From Zonotrichia leucophrys gambelii (lineage: Eukaryota; Chordata; Aves; Passeriformes; Passerellidae): a stretch of 64,000 nucleotides of DNA. A program made the position numbers and the translations under genes. Below the pieces are notes generated by a model. That model had not been told where the DNA came from, did no database searches, and saw only the letters and a list, made by a program, of their open reading frames with translations. The DNA lies in contig NC_088170.1 in NCBI RefSeq assembly GCF_028769735.1, positions 49,385,585-49,449,584 on the forward strand, given 5' to 3'. Below are positions 1 through 12,600 of the stretch, piece after piece (the first letter of the stretch is position 1; every line of letters starts with the position of its first letter).

Positions 1-3000
1 AAAGTAAAATAGTGGGCACTTATCTAAAAGCTTTGTAAAGCACCTTTGTCAATGTAATAACTCAGCCATTTTCAGCCTTTGCTACCCTCATGCAAGAGCC
101 AGGAAAAAAAATCCAGTACTGATGGAATATGATGAAGACATGCATCTGGAGATGTGAGCAATACAAAGACAGAATTAGCAGTACCCTAAGTTCTCAGAAT
201 GAAAATATGAATTTCCTACTGATGTAATAGTTTTGTAAGAGTCACAGAAAGAATTCTCAAGTGTTTTCTTATGTTACCCATATTACTTTTTAAGTAATAG
301 TTTATTAATTTTTATCACAAATGGTGTTATTCACACATTTACGTTCTTGTGCTGTAAAGGTCATGGGTATTTTTAAAATTAATTGAAGATTTAAATACAA
401 ATAATATTAACATTTTCTGCTTTTGATTTTCTATCTATCTGAAGAAGCTGTTTATGTGAATTTCTCTTGCCCTGTGAAAAGACTTGTAACCTGTGAAAAA
501 GAAACTATTCATGTTGTGTTTCTTTTTCATCCAGTTATAGCAGTAAAATAAATAAACAACTTCAATTTCTAACTGTTCTTCAAGCAAAAAAATGTTATCA
601 GTACTGTTAATCAGAACTTTTTTAGTACTAATTATTGTAGACCAATAGGTTAATGTGTTGTTTATCTCTTACACAGTTGAACAGAATTGACCTCTAATTA
701 TTCTTTCTATAAGTGAAGAAACATAAGGAACATACAATAAAATTCATTTAATTATTCAGAAAAATAATTAGTCATGATGTGGGAAACTCTCATTATGAGC
801 TTTGTAAATTGACCCTTTAAAATTGGCCCACTGACCAGGTCTTGGGCCTGTTTTGATGTAAAATATTAATGCTTTATTTTAAACAAAGCCAAGTAGCATC
901 ATCACTTAAGAATATAATTCTTAGAGACATAGTTGTCTAGTTTTTTCTGTTTTTTCAAATCTTCATGAAAGCAGCACTGAATCATCATTTGCCAACCTTA
1001 AGGAGGGGCAGGAAGTGTCAGGCAGAGATTCACATTTAAGTTCCACTTCTTTATTTTTGATATAAGTTCAGTCAGTAGTGACTGACTGCAAAGGAAAGGG
1101 ACAAGATGTTTTAAGTAAACTTCAGCAATCAGTAACAAGTAGGGCATTTAAATATCTCATTCAAAAGGGGGAGTAATTTCTCAGAATGCCTAAGACTCCT
1201 CTCATTAGGTCTTAATAGTTGAAAAAAGTGAAATATTTATACTGTTTCTGTGATCTTATAGCTGTAGGTAATAAATACCTTATTATAGTACACAGCATCA
1301 AATGATTTAACACATGATTTGTATCTGATGAAGCAAAGTAAGCTACTAAAGAAATACAAGAAAAACAGCAAGGCAAAGCAGTAGGTATTGACAGCAGAAT
1401 ATAATGACCTTTTTAAATATTCCCAGAAAAAAATGCTCAATCTGATACTCAGTTCCTATGCAGCCCATCTGGCTTTATCCATATTCTTTCTTCATTTTAG
1501 TACAATATACTCACATATCTCAAAAGAAAAATAGAGTAATAGGAATCACAATTATAAAACTGAGCTGGCCATCCCTCCTTGGTAGAGGCTAAAGTGGTTG
1601 GATGTAGGCACCCTGAAAAACCCAGAATTATAATCCTTGCTGTTGTATCTTAGCCTTCTTTCCTTCTGTTTCTCTAAATTATCAGGTTCCCACAGACAAG
1701 TGTCATCCTTGACTGCCTTACAATCCAGCTTTCATCTACCTAAACTAGTAGAAGCATGATGAAGGCTGTAGTCTTTTATCTAACTACTCATTGGCCTATT
1801 TAGGTTTAAAGTATCCAAATAAAACTCATTAATTTTACATGCCTATACTCTTTCTTTTAGGCAATGGGTGTTACATTTTGATAATCTCCACCATATCTAT
1901 AATCAAAGCTATAAAGTGTTGAGGATCAATAATATTAAGCTTCTTATGATTCAGATTGTCTCAGGAAATGACCTCCATGCTGAAAGAAAACTGTCACATG
2001 ATTCAATCAAACTCTAAGTTTCACCTAAAAAATGTTTTTCACTGCCCTAGCATTCTCCTTTGGAAGAACAGGGAATGTCCTTGAAACTCTAATTGCTGTA
2101 CTACTCTATCTAGACTTTAAACTTTTAGGTGTAAACTTAGACAAATTATTGTAAGGAGTACTGGTGCTGTTAAGAATACAGAGGAGAGTGCTTAATTAAT
2201 CTACAGTGGTTACCTACCTACCTACATGCTCATACTGACATTCATTTCATCAGTTGTGAGGTTATCCATCATCCTTTCAGAGGTCTTCCAAACACCTTCT
2301 AATTTAGCAAAACTACAAAACACAGCAACAATGTTAAATTAATTTGAAGACTCTACAGTGACAAAAAACCTCTGGCAGGCTCTCTGACTGGAAGCTGAAT
2401 AAATCTGCTGAAGCTTTAAAGACAAAAAACACTACTGTAACATTCTGTTCCACACAACACTCCCACTCCCTCACATGTGCCTGTCAGTAATATCATTTTT
2501 ATAGTGATATTTTCTCTGGAGACAGCTAGAAAAGTACCAGCTGTTTCCTCCTTTCTAACGATGTAAGAGTAACTTCATAACAATAAGTCCATCACTGACT
2601 GGCAGAAAGCAAATAAACTTGGCAGATCTGGACCTAATATTTGGACTGACAGAGCAAGAAGTTTCTATATATTTCAAGAAATTGCTAAAATTTTCTTTGA
2701 AAATAATTCCCTCTGTCAAAATTGTTCTTTGTTCCTTTACATTTTGTGGAAAGGCGGAGGGGGATGGGTGGGTGGTGTTTGGTTGGCTGGGATTTTTGTT
2801 GTTTTATATCTGATTCCATAGCTTTTTTTGGCAAGATGACTTTTTCACTTAGTCAGCATCTGAATGTCATTACAGGAACTCACTCTAGTATATGTGTACC
2901 TACATGTTGTGTCTTCCACAGAAAATGTTCTGACAGGACAATGCCTCTGTTCTCTTCTGTGTTATTTTTGTAATAAGGAAATTTGATGTTTCAACAACAG

Positions 3001-3249
3001 GATTTCCGAAGTGTTAGTTAGAATGCAGGAACTGGATTGCTTATGCCATCCAACCAATCCTCTAAGTCTATACAGTCTCCACTTTATTGCAAGTTGTTAC
3101 AATAGTTCCTTTGTTTTGTTCTTCACTTCTCTAAAAATAGGTTATGACTGCTCCACATCAAATTTCCAATTGACTATCTCCTTTCTTGCATAACCAAAAA
3201 TAGCTCATGCAGTATAGTAGCTATATTAGAAACAAGAACCAGAAAACTT
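1..3249. other. AT-rich intronic sequence, nothing recognised
   Basis: Unique-looking AT-rich sequence. A short CTAC run lies near 2214..2226 and an 8-bp inverted repeat at 1069..1088. Open frames are short and resemble no known protein. No RNA gene or mobile element was recognised. Confidence 0.5.
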
Positions 3250-3425
3250 CACAGACTCACTGAATACTTGAATTTGGAAAGGACTTCTTGACATCACCTA
3301 GTTTAGCTTTCCCTGTTTAAAGCAGGGTCAAACAGCAAGAGCAAGTCTTTCAAGGTATTATCTAATCACTAATCCAGTTTTCAATGTTCATGATGATAGA
3401 AACACCACAACCATTTTGAATATGA
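3250..3425 (-). mobile_element. CR1 LINE 3'-end fragment, degraded
   Basis: Read on the plus strand this follows the reverse complement of a CR1 3' untranslated tail: a CACAGACTCACTGAA start, then a TTGGAAAGGACTTCTTGACATC block, a stretch like 'CCCTGTTTAAAGCAGGGTCA', and a later AACACCACAACCATTTTGAAT block. That order is the usual one for CR1 tails in birds. The copy is heavily diverged and 5' truncated, with no reverse-transcriptase coding part left. The orientation puts its 3' end at the left. Confidence 0.7.
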
Positions 3426-3924
3426 AAGGCTGAATTCTGTTCACTTTAAGCAAAAAATGAACAAAACATTAATTCATTATGCTGATAAAAAACCTAGAGA
3501 ACAAGCACAAATAGTAATGGAGAAAAAAATCTCACTTTCTATATCTTCATGGAAAATAACATTTTATTCATCTTCAAAACACCTAAAAGACAGTACCACT
3601 TCTGCCTCATGCCCCTGTGTTGTGTGCATGCACAAATGTGCATATACATACACAGAATGTTAACTTACCTTTCTATATTAATGCATTTAGATACATATAG
3701 TTCATTTATAAGAATTTTCTAAGAGCAAACACACTGGAATTGTATGAAAAAATTAAGTTTTAGACCTGAAAAAGATTGTGAGTGAGAGAATTCATGGTCA
3801 TAGGAAAACCTCATTGATTAAGCTGCAGTTCAAATTCTGCACATTATGTGACTGGACACTAACCATTAATAGTGTTGTTAATCCACTTGCCAATGAAAAT
3901 TACACAATAATAAACCCAGTGCTC

Positions 3925-3955
3925 TATTATTTCCTTCTCAAATGTTCAGGTAAAT
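3925..3955 (+). promoter_or_regulatory. Recursive-splice-like acceptor/donor junction (candidate)
   Basis: A pyrimidine-rich stretch (CTCTATTATTTCCTTCTC, 3922..3939) is followed by TTCAG ending at 3949, directly abutting GTAAAT at 3950. A 3' splice site joined to a 5' splice site with no exon between is the signature of a zero-length exon used to remove very long introns in steps. The donor half fits moderately. This may be chance in 56 kb of intron; only RNA junction reads would tell. Confidence 0.2.
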
Positions 3956-4581
3956 TATTTTTATCCGTTGTATCAACAGGGAATGCCTAGATGTGTTATC
4001 TAGCTGAGGCACACTGATCCTATCTGTTGTCCCATAAGATTTTCAAGAGGGATTCATCTTGATAGTTACATGTGGGCTGTAAATATTTCCATTACAAACT
4101 GGGCAGTAAAGACATAAACAGTAGGCAAATTAGGAGATATCTAAAGTGTAGATGGACATTGCAAGTAAACCTGAGCCATCTGAATTGTGCTAATAGTATA
4201 GGTTTTCTCTCCTACATAAATCCAGTAGCTCTTGAAAATGTAAAAAAAAAAATATTAATATGCTAATTTTACAGGCTTTTAATATAATATCGTGGCAGAA
4301 TTTGAAATTAGGTGTGTATGACTGGTAATGATATAGCAGTGCTGCTAATTTCACCCGACAACTAAATCTGTAAATTGTAAAATCTTTTGGCTTGGTGATA
4401 CATCAGTCCTAAGGAGCTGCCATTTAAAAGAAATTAAACATATAGCCTACAACTGTTTCTAAAGCTGCTGACAGAAAGATAATGCATGATCTAATATCCA
4501 AAGGTTTATCTCAAAATGTGATCAAGGTTTTCTATCCCTTTTCACCTGGGTAGTGTTACAACAAATGTGGTCGATCAGAAA

Positions 4582-4609
4582 ATTTAAGCTTGCTAATGCA
4601 AGCTTAAAT
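4582..4609. repeat. Perfect inverted repeat, 12-bp arms, 4-nt loop
   Basis: The left arm ATTTAAGCTTGC (4582..4593) is the exact reverse complement of the right arm at 4598..4609, with TAAT between. The arms include a HindIII-type AAGCTT in each half. Function unknown. It could be a template-switch mutation product. Confidence 0.9.
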
Positions 4610-5099
4610 AATGATTTCATAAACTTTGTCTATTGAGCAATTCCATATTCAAAGCTACTTAGTGTGCTTTCTCATCATAGTTAGGAATATTACCTTTGTT
4701 TCTAAACAGCAGGGCTCATTCAATTTTTAAATAGATAGCAAGGAAAAATTGAGTAGGGAGCTCAGTCTGAAGCAAAATAAACTGGATTCTATTTGATAAA
4801 ATTATTACCTGGAAGGTAGGATATAAAATCTAATGTAATGGAGGCATAAACAAGGAAGATTTTAATATCTGCTTGTAACCTTTAGGAATATTTATTCAGA
4901 ATATTAGAGAAACACCTTAAAGTATGTTTTTCTTTTTAGAGCCTAACCAGATAAACGGATGCCAGGTGCAGTTTTCCAGTGACTTGTGTTTTATAACTAG
5001 TTCTCCTCTCATAGTGATAACTTGAGAAATTCTTCTTGACTTTATCTGCTAGTGAGGGGCTCCACATCTCCACAAAGCCCTAATTCTTCAGATATAAAT

Positions 5100-5225
5100 G
5101 CATCCAGGGTATTGGATCAGACTAATGGTGCCTGGCACTAAGGGATCTCCATAGCCGGTCCTACACAGCATTTGAGGATTCTCCTTGTCAGAAGTCCCCA
5201 AGGGCTGCACACCAAAAGCAGAAAT
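5100..5225 (-). mobile_element. Ancient CR1-like LINE/SINE tail (tentative)
   Basis: The stretch 'GGTATTGGATCAGACTAATGG' (split over 5118..5138) and the following blocks up to 5225 resemble the reverse complement of the tail shared by ancient sauropsid CR1-like LINEs and their SINEs, whose forward form contains CCATTGGTCTGA. Divergence is high and no boundaries are visible. Confidence 0.35.
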
Positions 5226-8200
5226 GGTGAGAAGGAACAATAGCTAATCTAATGCTCCTGCATGCTGGCATTTCTCAGCTCAGGCTTTGCACTCCAGGAC
5301 TCTTACAGTAAAGGCACTTTGGAGACCCTCCAGTGTGGCGTGTTTGCAGCAGTCTTAAGCCCAAGACCTTTAATCCAAAATAGGTCTGCATATTTGTTTA
5401 GTATTTGGAAAGTGCTGGCTGAATTTCCCATCTCCGCTTTTCTCTGAATTGAATACCATCAAGAACAAATGAAACCTGACCTCACAGTAAAGTATATGTA
5501 TATAGTTTGGCAATGGAATTTTTTGCTCCAGTGTTAGCCTCCAATTCACATACTTGATTATTTTTAACACTAAATGGTAACTACCTAATACTAAAAGTGA
5601 CCAAAGCAATTTCATTTAAAAAAAAAAATAATCTTCTGTTGCATCTTTCTTTGAGACAGACAGACCTAATATCATTTAGCCTTGCAAAACTGTGAATAGA
5701 GAAATAAAGAGAAATTTAATCTGCACAAGTACCTGTTCCCTCTATCTCGGTTACACATATTCTAGCTACAAATCTACAGATTACTTTCTTTTCAGCTAGG
5801 TAGACATAGGCAAAACCAGCAAATGCTTCATCCAAGGGAATTAGGTTTGGTTTGGAAACCTTTCACCATATTTCATATTACTAAATCATACTGTACTTCA
5901 TGTAAGTACTGTGGGCACAGTAGGTTTTTTTTTCCTCATGTCTTTGAAGCAACTGATCCCTGTGTAAGAAAACCAGAGAATGAAACCCTTTCTGATGTCT
6001 CATCTGAAACTGTTGTGCATATCATTCCACATTTCAGAAATCAAATTTAAATTATAGACACCTTAAATGTGTTTTCCTAATAACATTCTTTGCTGTTGAA
6101 GATTGATTGTTCAGCAGTGTTTCAAATTTTCCCTTTTGGTACTTTCAGTCTACCCTGTGGACTTTAAAAATTCTAGTAGTACAGTGAGCTTTCAATAAAA
6201 TTTATTATCCTTTTTTAGGCTATGTATAAATATCTTAAATAAAACTTTGGCATCAGCATCAAAGCACTAAAATATGTCTTCTGTTCTCTCCAGCTTTTTC
6301 AATATTTTATGTGTTTGATGTTAATGTGAATGTAATATTCAAACTTAAAAAATGTATGGCAAAGGGAAAAGTAAATGTCAATAAGCTTCATTGAACACTT
6401 TTATTAAATGCTTATTATGTAAAAAGATCTCTTAAAGGTAAGAGGTGCTGTAAATCCTCTGTGTCACCATTATGTAGTTCTGCAAGTTACAAATATATTT
6501 ATAACCATCCACAGAATACGTTAAAGAAGGACATTATTCCTATATATTACAAAAAAACCATTAATGTATTAATACTGCCTTTATTATTGAGAGTTCTTTC
6601 AATTATCTGCTTCTGACTACCTTAAATTGTGCATGCAGTGTGTGCACAATTAATAAACCTACCTTAAAAGACAGGATGTTTTACTTTTTCTATTTTTTTT
6701 TAATCAAAACATGCAATAATTGAAATATTTCCAATTAAATTCAAAGAGCTCTCTTAATGAAAGGACATGGTTTCTCTATAATAAAGTTCTGCACAATACA
6801 CATAAGCTACCTATTAAGAAATTTTTTCTCTGCATCATCTGTATGAAAAAAACAACCTAACCCTCAGGCAATAACCCTTCCTAGGACTAGGATCCAGTTT
6901 TCTAGGAGAGACTGCTGCAGGAGATATGGGTTATGCCATCAGCCTCTGTAAGTGAGATTTAAATCACTGGGAAAATTATTCCTGGGGCTGTAAACTCCAT
7001 CCTTATGGTTCTTTCCCTTCATGGTTTGAATTCAATTCATTTAGCAGGGTAGCATCTGCAGGGAATTGGTTACCCTGTTCACAGGATCCAACTCCTCCAA
7101 ATGTCAGGTGGCTCTGGCTTAAAGGGTACTGGCTTCACAGCAGCAGCAGAAATGCTTCATTTCACACTTTGGAAAGCGCTGTAAATAGTAACAGCTGAGT
7201 AATTCACAGCCTGCTCTGAAGCCCTGGGTGACCCTAAGTGTCCCTCAGCAGTAAAGGTGGGGGGCACACTGAGAACAAGCACCCACACATCCTCCTGCTC
7301 CCTCCCTGTGCTGCAGTGTCCCATCAGCTTCAGCGAGCCCAGCCCAGGCTTTGGAGCCACACGCAGGCAGAGGGGGCTGCCTTGGCCAGCACGAGGGTGA
7401 CACACACCAGGTGTACACATGCTGCACCTTTGGAACAGAGTGTGTGCAGTTTGCCCTTCCACACAGCAACTTAGCTGGCATAGGGCTCTGTTTCTCTGTT
7501 TCTTGACTTGGTCAGTAACTTCTGGAAGCACTAGATTGCCCTCTTCCCCATTGCCCTCTTCCCCATTTCCCTCATCCCACTTTGTATTACTCATTTATTT
7601 CCAGTGCCTGAAAAATCAGCACACCTAAGGCCCCACCTTCTACAAACTGTCTTACTTCTGTCATACAGCCTTATTTCTGTCTATTGTATGACCATGTTCT
7701 CCTTACAGCTGGAGCATAAATCTTGGCTGGAATTATCTGAGGTCCAACATAGGGGAAAGTATAATTTTAAAAAAATTGGTTCTTTCTGAGTTCTGTCCTG
7801 CTATAGAAAAAGTTGTCTTTATCATAGTCATTACCTGTAGCAAAGCCAAAACTACAAAACACTCAGATATGGCTCCCTATCTCATGAACAGCTAAATTGC
7901 TTCAGCTTTACCAGAGGGCACCTCTGAAAACAGCAGTTACTGTGGCTAGCTAGCACTCAGCCAATTCACACATTCTTAGGTTTCCCTCTCAGTCCTTTTT
8001 TTGAAAGTCAGTATTCATTGTGTTTTCCCTGGTCTGCTAAAAATCTTACCTTTTAAATCAAAATGGAGCATTAGGAGATGCCTCTTAAACTTCCTAATGT
8101 ACCTGACCCATCCTCCAAACAGTCCTGCTATCCTCCATGTGTTTATGCAGGAGGGGATTGACAGGATTAGCTGTTCTTAACTGCCACAGAAAGCATTTTC

Positions 8201-8564
8201 ATTTCAGAATTAGCAAAAATAAAATAATTAGACTTTCATCTCCATGAATTTTAGTGGATATAAAATTTCCTTTAAAGAAATAATTAAATAATGAACATAT
8301 AAATAAATAATTAAACACTTAGAGGAGAATTCATGTAAGCACACAAAGCGCACACCATGGTGATTCTGAAAGCGACCACTGCCTGAGCCCTGTACCATCC
8401 ACAGTTTGAACCAGCTTCCTGACTCGGGTCCTGCAGAGCTCAGAGCAGGGCTACAGAGCTGCCTCTGCCAGTCCCCACCTCACCTTCATCCTGAGCAGCT
8501 TGGTGTCCTCTCAGCTCTGCTGCCTTCCTCCAGGAGGGCTTTCCAGGGATAGGCAAGTCACATG
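5226..8564. other. Intronic sequence with a GC-rich patch at about 7160..7480
   Basis: Mostly AT-rich, unrecognised sequence. From about 7160 to 7480 the composition becomes clearly GC-richer, giving overlapping open frames on both strands (the longest is 145 codons on the minus strand, 7157..7594). None resembles a protein I know. A 15-bp unit ATTGCCCTCTTCCCC is repeated twice in tandem at 7535..7564. A second GC-richer stretch lies at about 8340..8560, just before a CR1 copy. These patches may be old repeats I cannot name. Confidence 0.45.
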
Positions 8565-8850
8565 TCATAGAATCATAAAATCATTAAGGTTGGAAAAGTC
8601 CTCTGAGATCTGCAAGTCCAACCATTAAGCTAAAACTGCCAAGTCCACCACTAGACCACGTCCCTACACCCTATATCCACATTTCCACACTCAGTGATTC
8701 CACCACTTCCCTGAGCAGCCTGTTCCTATGGCTGACCACTCTTTTAGTGACAAAATTTTCCCAATATGCAATCTAAACCTTCCCTGGCAGAAATTGAGGC
8801 CATTTCCACTTGTATCACTTGTTATCTGGAAGAAGAGAAGAGCAAGCCCT
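8565..8850 (-). mobile_element. CR1 LINE 3'-end fragment
   Basis: Starts with TCATAGAATCATAAAATCAT, the reverse complement of the CR1 terminal repeat of ATTCTATGA type. It continues through GGTTGGAAAAGTCCTCTGAGATC, a 'CAAGTCCAACC' block, 'GAGCAGCCTGTTCCTATGGC' and 'CAATCTAAACCTTCCCTGGC'. These are the ordered landmarks of a CR1 3' tail read backwards. It is 5' truncated, as is normal for CR1, and only the tail is present. Confidence 0.88.
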
Positions 8851-9072
8851 TTTATCATAATCACTTTCTTTTAAAACATGACTGAGTTGTGCTTTTTCAT
8901 TCCTTAATTCCCATCACAAATGGTTAACACACTCACAGATTTTTAAGAGATAAAGCATTTATTGGTTCTCCTCTTTTGGCTGCATTGATTCTCTTCCATC
9001 TCCTGAGAGAGGATGTGAAAGCAATGGTGCTACACAACACTGTTAGGCCTTTCTTTTCAGTTGGTGCTAGAG

Positions 9073-9128
9073 ATTCATTCATTCATTCATTCATTCATTC
9101 ATTCATTCATTCATTCATTCATTCATTC
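9073..9128. repeat. (ATTC)14 microsatellite
   Basis: Fourteen uninterrupted ATTC units. A plus-strand open frame across it reads as repeated Phe-Ile-His-Ser and is an artefact of the repeat. Confidence 0.98.
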
Positions 9129-9642
9129 ACATATGGGGGAGATGTGACTAGCACATCAACAACTCTTGGGTCCCAAGCAGAAATCCCAGTTCCCAGGCTG
9201 ACACACAGCTGAATTGCTTCCCTTAGCCTCCTCTGTAAATCTTCATGTTCTAAAGAGCTTCTTCAATGGGAACAGAAAGACTGAATCACATCATTTTACT
9301 TGCTTCGTATATGACAGTGCATTTCTACTTTTTGTTCGCTGTGAATGATTGTGCAAAAAATATAAAAATCCAAAATCTGCACCTGCATTCAGGACAAGCT
9401 TCTGGGCCATCAGCCCTGCCTGGACAGAGCTACTTACCTGCAAGAGGAAACTGAAAATCTTCAAGGTTCAGGATTTCCTTTCCATTGTTTTTCTAAAAGC
9501 TACCTCTGTGCTTGGTTGGCTGCCTGGTTTGTGCCAAATTGGGGTGCATCATTCTCCCTATACACACTCTAAGTGTTGGACCTTGGGATCCAGCTGTCTT
9601 CTTGGATGCAACAATGTCATGCCAAAATTAGGTTGTGGGATC

Positions 9643-9682
9643 TTACATTTCCTTTCTGATTTTAGTCAGAAAGGAAATGTAA
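9643..9682. repeat. Perfect inverted repeat, 17-bp arms, 6-nt loop
   Basis: The left arm TTACATTTCCTTTCTGA (9643..9659) and the right arm 9666..9682 are exact reverse complements around the loop TTTTAG. Outside the arms, ACAATGT at 9611..9617 can also pair with ACATTGT at 9682..9688. This is far longer than expected by chance for such a small loop in 64 kb. Likely a recent template-switch event or a small foldback element. A structured RNA is possible but there is no further support. Confidence 0.93.
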
Positions 9683-9688
9683 CATTGT

Positions 9689-12600
9689 GTAATGCTTACC
9701 AACTTCCCTGTAGTAAAATCTCAATTTCCCCCCACATTATCCTTCTGTATTCTTGCTAAAGTTTTGGTTCCTGTAGCATGTCATAATATCAGCAAATAAG
9801 TATAACTTTTTTAGTCATTGATTGATGATGCTGGTGGTTGACTTGAAGCACAGCACTGGGTCTGCCTGTCAGAAGCTGAGTTCTGAGCATTTTCTGAAAA
9901 ACAGATGTCTCAGTCTCTAACTACATCTCTACTTTTCCAGTTTTTTGAGCTTAGCTTGACTGGCATGGGTGAACTCCCAGACTCCCCAAAGTCAGCAGCA
10001 GTTCTGCCATTGATTTTGAATTGCCATATAAATCTTCGTCATGAGCATACAAAGCCAATGGAAAAGTGAGAATATCGGGTCTGCCTATCCAACCTTCTCT
10101 GAACTTTCTGTTCCAGTTATGTGTATTGAAGTTTGATTCCTTTCTGATAGTGAACTTCAAAATGAAGGGAACTGTGAAAAACAGTGAAAACTGACAAGTG
10201 AGATGGAATTGGGGAGATCAGTTTACATAGCCACAAAATATCAGCAGAAAAGTAATTTAACCGATTTTCTCTGAGAAGTTGTCACTGTTTGCAATTTAAA
10301 GTGTTTGCCTACTACTTTCTATTAACTTTAAACTAAATAGTTTTCTAATTTAGTAGATTGCCTTGGAGCCTCCTACTGGCTTTCTAGTAAGCTTGATCTT
10401 TTATTAACTGCAGTACTTTGTGATATTCATGATACATTAATTTAAATTAACATTTTTAGATTTCAGAAGTACGTTCATATTAGCATTCATTTTTTTGCTA
10501 GCAAATGGCAGAATAATTAACATAGAATATTTGATCTCATTAATAGAATTCATGTTTGGTGTTTTGAGGCAAAGCTCATTTAAAAAGTAGTGAAAAAAAC
10601 AGTAAAATATTACTCTCTGGACATGTTTATGTTATTTTGGTTGGTCTATCCTTTTATTTTTCTTTATGTTCATTTTACCAGAAATGCATCCTTATCTACC
10701 TGTTCGTGTTAATGGATTTTTTTATTCTACCAGAATTGATAGTTTCAATGTAAGAGTGGTAACACTCCTTGTAGTGTTCTAAAGTCAATACCCAGGAATT
10801 TTTCCTTGCTAAGGTTATACCATTTCCTCCTGTAAAATTCTACTAAAGAAGCCAATTTCTTCAAGAAAGACCTAGAGGAATATACTGAGCCAAGTGACTT
10901 TTTATAAAGCATACCCTGTCTCTCTCCTGTGCAGGCAATTGTCATTCATTTGTGAGATGAGCAGAATTTGCTTCTCAGCAGTCATTGTTTGAATCCAAGA
11001 GGGAAATGGACAGCATCCTCACAGTTCCTCAGCAAGTGTTGGTTAGGTACACAGTCTCAGGTTAGATAAGACAGGCAAAGGAGATCCTCAGTACGATTGC
11101 TAGAGCTGGGTTAAATGCAAATGGTGAAGAAAAGTGCTTTTAGAGGCAATTCCCCTGGTGAAGGTGCTGGTGGATATAACCAGGGAATGGTGGGTATAAC
11201 CCAGGATGGTGCTCATCTTGCACAGCTGAGGCCACGTGCCAAGGGCTGTGTGGCTCCAGATGCCATCCCTGTCCCGAGGTGTGACTGGGGACTGGAGTGA
11301 GGTGAGTGCCAAATGCACTCAGCACTTCTGTGCAGGGCTGGCAGGACAATTCACACTGTGCTGGCAGGAGCTGGGGCAGCTGCCAGGGACAGCACTGAGC
11401 AGCACTTCCATGCTGCATCCCAGGCACTCGGCTCCAGAGGGGAGCAGGGAGCCACAGGGGAAATAACATCAACCACCAGAGTTCTTTCCGAACCCCAGGA
11501 CTGCCTGTGGTCTGACACACCAATTAGTCTCACTCCTGCATTTTCTGAGTGGTAGCTTTTCAAAGAAAATCACATGTGAAAAAAAAAACCTTAAGTTTTT
11601 AATATAAGGAAATTATTTGGTTGACATGATTTCCTGCTATTGTGTGCATGAGGAACTGCCACAGCAGGTGGGCAGTTCCAACAGAGACAGTGGAGCAAAC
11701 TGATGGAGCTTGGAGCTGTTCCCTGGGCTCCCTGGCCCATAACACTTCAGCCAGCCACGCTGATGGTCAATAACTCTAAGAGAAACCATGGATGGAGGGA
11801 CACCAGGGGTGTTTTCTGAGTGGACTGCAGAAAGAATAAGAATTAAAAGTGCAAGACAGACTTTGGTATGAGCAGCAGCTCCCTCTCTATGGTCTAGGAT
11901 ACTTAACTAAGTATGGATGGATGAGGAATTAGTTCTCCCTTTATTCCTGACTGAAAAAATAAAAGGATTTCAACTTTTGTTCTAGGAAGAAAGTCTGAAT
12001 TTATTAAGCAAGAGATCTTCATAAAGTCCTCTTCTATGGAGGAAACATTATTCTCTTATTAGATCAGCCCATGCTGGTCTGAAAGAATCCAATTGTTGAG
12101 TTTGAGGAATAATACAGAAGGGAAATCACTCTGGAAATCCAGATTCTTCAACCAAGGTGCTGTGCAAACTGAGTAAGGCACCTTTGTGTTCTGTGAGAGC
12201 ACTGTGCTACAGATTACAGCCTCATATTAGACTTTCTGTTTTGACAGGCCCTGCTGAAGCTAAAATGGGCTTCATGACTAAACTCTTTCAGATAAAATTC
12301 CTTTTTAATACAGACTTCCAAACATTTTATTATTTGCCATTTGGTCTGAAGCATGATAGTCCAAAGCAGAGCAGCTGCTGCTAGCAGCCACATTTGACAA
12401 TTCCCTTTCCCATCTCTGCCAGTAAAAGAAAAAAACAATATAAAGCCAAAAAACACACACTCCATTACCTTAGCAAAAGTAGTTGACAAAAAATATCCAA
12501 TTTCACCTGAAACAGGAAAGGGACAGGTTGAATCACGTGATTATTCACTGGATGTTTGTATTTTTGAAAGAATGAACATTCTGGGTGGTTGTTTACTTTA

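Larger units (their letters stand above)
3426..5099. other. AT-rich intronic sequence with a hairpin and an acceptor/donor junction
   Basis: No gene recognised. It holds a perfect 12-bp hairpin at 4582..4609 and a CAG|GTAAAT junction at 3947..3955, both listed separately. Confidence 0.5.

Noticed and set aside
9073..9128. Repeated Phe-Ile-His-Ser peptide within a 78-codon frame
   Set aside because: Translation of the (ATTC)14 microsatellite.
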